Assembly (NCBI GenBank): GCA_900239685.1
Contig: OENT01000132.1
Span: forward strand, 1 to 64,000
Reading direction: 5' to 3'
Length of the DNA stretch: 64,000 nucleotides
Source: Rotaria macrura
Taxonomy: Eukaryota > Rotifera > Eurotatoria > Philodinida > Philodinidae
Positions 60,349-64,000 of this stretch are shown in pieces. Both the position numbers and the translations under genes were made by a program. The notes beneath the pieces were generated by a model. It saw only the letters and a program-made list of their open reading frames with translations. It had not been told where the DNA came from and did no database searches. Positions within the stretch are counted from its first letter, which is position 1. Each line of letters begins with the position of its first letter.

Positions 60349-63300
60349 TTACGAGTAATATGTAAGAACATTTTTTTGATTACCACGTAAGAATAATAAT
60401 GGAGGTAGATTATAACTGATTGCTTCTAAATATGCAAGATAAAGACCAGCAGATATTGATTGTTTTCGTGGAATTGGCAATGTACTAAAAATAGATAAAA
60501 TATAACTGTTGAGTATTTGTTCTCGCAAATGAACAAAAGAAATTAAAACTTTTCGAAGAATTTCTACGAATATTTTTAATACTGAAAATAATTCAATGAG
60601 AAATGAAATGAGCAAACATAGCGTTCGAATAGCTTATGTCCATGATCATGTATGAAACATACAAATTGAATACATATTTACTAATGACTAAAGTTCGATT
60701 TCTGATCTGAGGTTTTGCCACTATAAGAAAAAATCTAGTAAGGAATAAATCGGATTCTCTTTTTACTCTATATTTGATACAAATAGAATTTTAAAAACGT
60801 CTTGTACAAAGACGTTTTTTAGTTTCGTATCATTTGGCACACCGTCTACAGTTTTTATATGTAGGAGAGAACTTCTCTTCAAATAGAACATGTGAAAATA
60901 TGACATAGTGTTGAATAGCGTCGAGTAATTGCCTGTGAGAAGTTCACAAAAGACTTCATATTGTAAGTAATCACATAAACATTCATTTAGTTTTCTTTAG
61001 AAATCCAATTTATGTTCAATCATATGAAACTCTATGTGAGAACTCAGAATTCCTACCGGAAAAGACTAGCTGATTACTTTCGAGTTTTTTCACTATCAGA
61101 TGATGCAAACAGGTGCTTTTTCTATTGCTACACTTCATTTTCATCATTCGCTACAAAAAAAATCAGTTTCTTTCTCAATGATCGTCTTTAATTGTTGAAC
61201 AGATCAAATTCTAGATTGATCTTCGTGGTATCCACCGTGGTTAATGTCTACTCAGAAAAATCGTTTGAATGGCAACAAGTAAATTGAAATAAAACAAACG
61301 AGTTTGTGTTACTATTCTTCATTCTTATGTCAACATGGAATACATTCTTGAACGAAAAAATCACCTGTCTAATTAGTTAAACTTTAAAAAACGATGAAAA
61401 GAATGAAAATTAACAGCAGTCAATACTTGTGACACTAGCTAATTCATTGATTGAATTCAACTAGTTTAGTGTTAAAAATATCGAAAACCAATATTCTTGT
61501 TCAGTGCACACTTATTTATTTTAAAATATTTTCATATCGTGCGAAATCATGAGCTGTTTGTCATGAGTCATATTTTGTAAAGAAAATTCGAGCATTCGAA
61601 GTCTTCATTGATGGCTTATGCTAAATCTACAAAGTTTTTTTTTCATTGTCAAAATCATGTGACACATCTTCAGAATTTCTTAATTATTCAATAATTAAGA
61701 ATGACTATAAACATTGTATACGTTCAAAAAAATTATCAATACGGCTTGTCCATGTAAAACGCTACTTTGGTAGTGAGATTTTTGAAAACTTTTTTTTCTA
61801 GATGGACCGATTTCGACGCATCATCACATAGGTAGTTTTTTGCACTCATTGCGAATTTAAACATACTTTTTTGAAAAAAGTCGCATTTTGGCAACCATAA
61901 CGGCGTTTTAAACGTTTTAAATATCGTATTTTGTGATTTCTCTGGGAGAATGTTTTCTCATAATGGCTGACTATCGTACCACTCGATACGGAATTAAATT
62001 CTCTACAAAGCACCGTAAACGTTAAGCGACCCAAAATTGATCAAGAAAGAAGTGTGTCACAGAGTTACGTTTTCTTTTTCGTTTGTTATGTGAGTAACGA
62101 GAGCTAGAGCAAAGGTATTTTTTCCATTGGAAAGCTTGTTTCAAGCTCACCGAATCAGATTCCAGGCCTACTTTAATTGGAGACCGTTGCTCGCAGGGCA
62201 TTGAAAGATGAGTCAAAGCGTTGCAAAATCAGCGTCCTTCTATGTCACAGTGTTACGCGACTATAAACGATTTCTGTAAATTGTAGAATACAACAAAAAG
62301 AAACGTCAAATATATATATTTTAGATTGTATTTGTCGAGTTGCTTCGAATAGCGTTTGAATGAACTTTCTAGCTATCACTGTTCTCGAAATATTTCAAGA
62401 AGGATTGCCAAAATGTTACAGCGTTATGCTTGGACAAGCCAAATAGCAGACTAGATGATTTTGTGTTGAAATTCGAGGCTACCAAAGTAAACCTTTGATT
62501 CTCGGAATGCCATTCAGGCGCAAGATTTCTAATATATGGATACGAAACTGTAATTTTATGAATACAATGACCTATTCTAACTGCTGTAGAGTGATTGAGA
62601 TAAAACCGAAGGATACCATATGTTGGTATGAACAATTACTTGTACATGTTAAAGATCGATAATTTCATGACACATAGTTTAACTTACACAATGATTAATG
62701 TTGATTGCGAACTATATTCTATTAAATATTCATGTAAATTAAGACCACGTTTAATTTTTTCTTTATTAAGTTCTAATTCGATGTCGGTTATTTTCCATGT
62801 TTCATCATTTACATTTGTATTTTCATTATTTTGATGCCATGTCTGTAACAGTTGTTCAAATTTTTGTGTTTCATTTTCATTCGGTTGTTTATTAAGACTA
62901 TGAAGCACGTGTAGATCAGAATATTTAATACGAAATTTAGCTAATAATGTTGCCATAGCAACATGTTGTCGGTCAGCATCACTTTTTTCACCAGGTACAC
63001 ATGAAAATATTCGAAATTTACTATTACGCCAACGTTTTCGACGTCTTAATAAATAAGGTAATAATAGTGTTAAACCACCATCATCGAATAACCACCAAAC
63101 ATCAATTGTAGACGATGAATCTTGTTTAGGACGAAATATATTCATTGTTAACAGAGCGCCTTCATTGATAATCGTATTTTTTAATGTTAACACATCTGTT
63201 GTACGTCGTCCATTATTATTATTTGGTGATCTCGAAGCGCGTAACGGGCTATGTGCTAAAGATGATGCATCTGCTTCATCGTCATCGTCGTCATCATCGT

Positions 63301-63546
63301 CAGGAAAGTCTATTTCGTCAAGAAAAATAAAAGAACTCGAATATATAGAATTAAAATATTTTTGCTTTCTTCTACCTGGTCCAAAAAAGTCACTAAAATC
63401 AAGTCCACTTTGTAAACGTAAAATTCCGATACCATATTTAAGATGTAGTGCATCATGAATTATATTGAAATATTCAATAGCTGCATCGGCTTTAGTCAAC
63501 CAACCATTTTTAAAACCAAAAACAACAACATTAGGCCGCATTTTAC
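60349..63546 (-). CDS. 3' part of a Na-K-Cl cotransporter-like SLC12 gene
   Basis: Two exons are visible, 63546-62688 and 60484-60349, joined by a 2.2 kb intron. Upstream exons lie beyond the window. Together they encode about 331 residues of the cytoplasmic C-terminal domain of a cation-chloride cotransporter. Family matches: [78 protein letters not shown], then across the junction [24 protein letters not shown] and the terminal [11 protein letters not shown]. The RGN...VLTYYS ending and [12 protein letters not shown] point to the NKCC/NCC branch rather than KCC. NKCC proteins import Na, K and Cl across the plasma membrane. An Asp-rich low-complexity insert ([13 protein letters not shown]) sits in the usually variable loop. 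The visible acceptor GTGTAG|GT at 63547-63548 shows that the coding sequence continues upstream. Confidence 0.93.
60485..62687 (-). other. 2.2 kb last intron of the SLC12 gene
   Basis: On the minus strand GT|GTAAGT to CTATTTTTAG|T. The reading frames at 61846-62034, 62022-62216 and 62369-62635 fall in a region less AT-rich than the rest and match nothing known. Three copies of a TGTCACAGWGTTACG-like 15-mer lie at 62055, 62243 and 62414. Confidence 0.65.
62055..62428. repeat. Three spaced copies of a TGTCACAGNGTTACG 15-mer
   Basis: TGTCACAGAGTTACG at 62055-62069, TGTCACAGTGTTACG at 62243-62257 and the more diverged TGTTACAGCGTTATG at 62414-62428, at spacings of 188 and 171 bp. The sequence between copies is not obviously repeated. 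Confidence 0.5.
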
Positions 63547-64000
63547 CTACACCAACACACTATTAAGAAGAAGAGACTATTTTTCTTGTTATTTCCATCG
63601 AGAGATTCAACTTTAGGAATATAAAAATATGATTAATGAGATTGCTCTGTTGTATTGAAGTTAGTAGGAATCCATGAATAGTGCACTCCAGATAACTTCC
63701 CTCCACGATACTAGCTCTCCAAACACTTGCCCTCTAATGATATTTCCTCCCAGAATACTTGCTCTCCGAATAGTTGCTCTCTGAATATTTTACGAATTAC
63801 AATAATTATTTGTAAATTTACTAAATTCATATGTATGTAACACAACCATAGTCGAGTAATCAAGATATTATATAACTAGAAATAACGTAAACAACAGAAG
63901 AAATATAAATACATATTCACTTATACTCTAATGACAATCATCGATTTTATAGATACGATGTGAGTGAGTAGATCCTCTCCTCACACAAGCTTCAATGTAT
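63547..64000. other. Intron of the SLC12 gene at the window end
   Basis: No coding similarity to SLC12 on the minus strand, so it is probably intronic up to the edge. It holds the short tandem repeat at 63691-63790; the rest is AT-rich. Confidence 0.55.
63691..63790. repeat. Degenerate 15-17 bp tandem repeat (CTTGCTCTCCGAATA)
   Basis: About six consecutive units of the form (A/C)TTGCTCTCCGAATA, with variants such as CTAGCTCTCCAAACA, CTTGCCCTCTAATGA and GTTGCTCTCTGAATA. Unit length varies from 15 to 17 bp. Confidence 0.75.

Noticed and set aside
62369-62635. 88-codon minus-strand frame near the SLC12 exon
   Set aside because: The SLC12 protein joins directly from 62688 to 60484 with conserved sequence on both sides, so this is intronic.
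1-64000. CRISPR arrays, bacterial operons, Shine-Dalgarno sites, rRNA or tRNA genes
   Set aside because: Introns and animal orthologues show this is nuclear eukaryotic DNA. No regularly spaced direct-repeat array, rRNA block or convincing tRNA was seen by eye; a tRNAscan or Rfam search would settle the small RNA question.

Overview
This 64 kb window is AT-rich animal DNA. The evidence is GT-AG introns (many of 50-90 bp, some of 1-5 kb), clear metazoan orthologues (UBA1, AMFR/gp78, SNF8/VPS22, TBCCD1, an NKCC-type SLC12 transporter, a neutral ceramidase) and many small non-autonomous DNA transposons. Short introns beside long TE-rich spacers, an intronless bacterial-style VWA gene and a fungal-looking seven-helix protein make a bdelloid rotifer (Rotaria/Adineta-like) the best guess. 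That is inference from style and gene content; no species-diagnostic marker was found.

Layout: 1-109 is a C-rich (CCCCG)n tract that may be the end of a hAT-like element. 774-2081 (-) is an intronless VWA protein. 2082-10980 has no recognisable gene but carries a 1.05 kb CCC...GGG element with a large inverted repeat and a 598 bp TIR element with an 8-bp target duplication. 10981-18492 (+) is a three-exon membrane protein whose 4.7 kb first intron holds a second copy of that TIR element, itself split by another insertion. 19801-22763 (+) is neutral ceramidase in six exons. 22764-26936 is spacer with a Helitron-like element. 26937-32346 (+) is the ubiquitin-activating enzyme E1 in 17 exons. 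32347-38614 is spacer with two hAT-like MITEs and a doubtful exon. 38615-39397 (+) is a seven-helix protein. 39398-46162 is spacer with a Tc1/mariner-like palindromic MITE interrupted by a 54-N gap. 46163-49468, 49756-52676 and 52774-60079 (+) are AMFR, SNF8 and TBCCD1, head to tail with gaps of 287 and 97 bp. 60349-63546 (-) is the 3' end of an NKCC-like SLC12 gene running off the window.

Functionally, UBA1 (E1) and AMFR (ER-membrane E3) act at opposite ends of ubiquitin transfer in ER-associated degradation. SNF8 (ESCRT-II) sorts ubiquitinated membrane cargo, TBCCD1 is a centrosome/Golgi-positioning factor, and the ceramidase hydrolyses ceramide. Their proximity may be chance. All exon junctions were assembled by eye from GT-AG sites, reading phase and family conservation.

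No striking new multi-gene system was found. The most interesting signals are (i) a YAG splice-acceptor-like site 0-24 bp upstream of the ATG in 7 of 8 genes, as expected for spliced-leader trans-splicing, together with the tight AMFR-SNF8-TBCCD1 array; and (ii) a set of small elements with intact TIRs and target-site duplications, including a nested insertion whose empty site is preserved in a sister copy.
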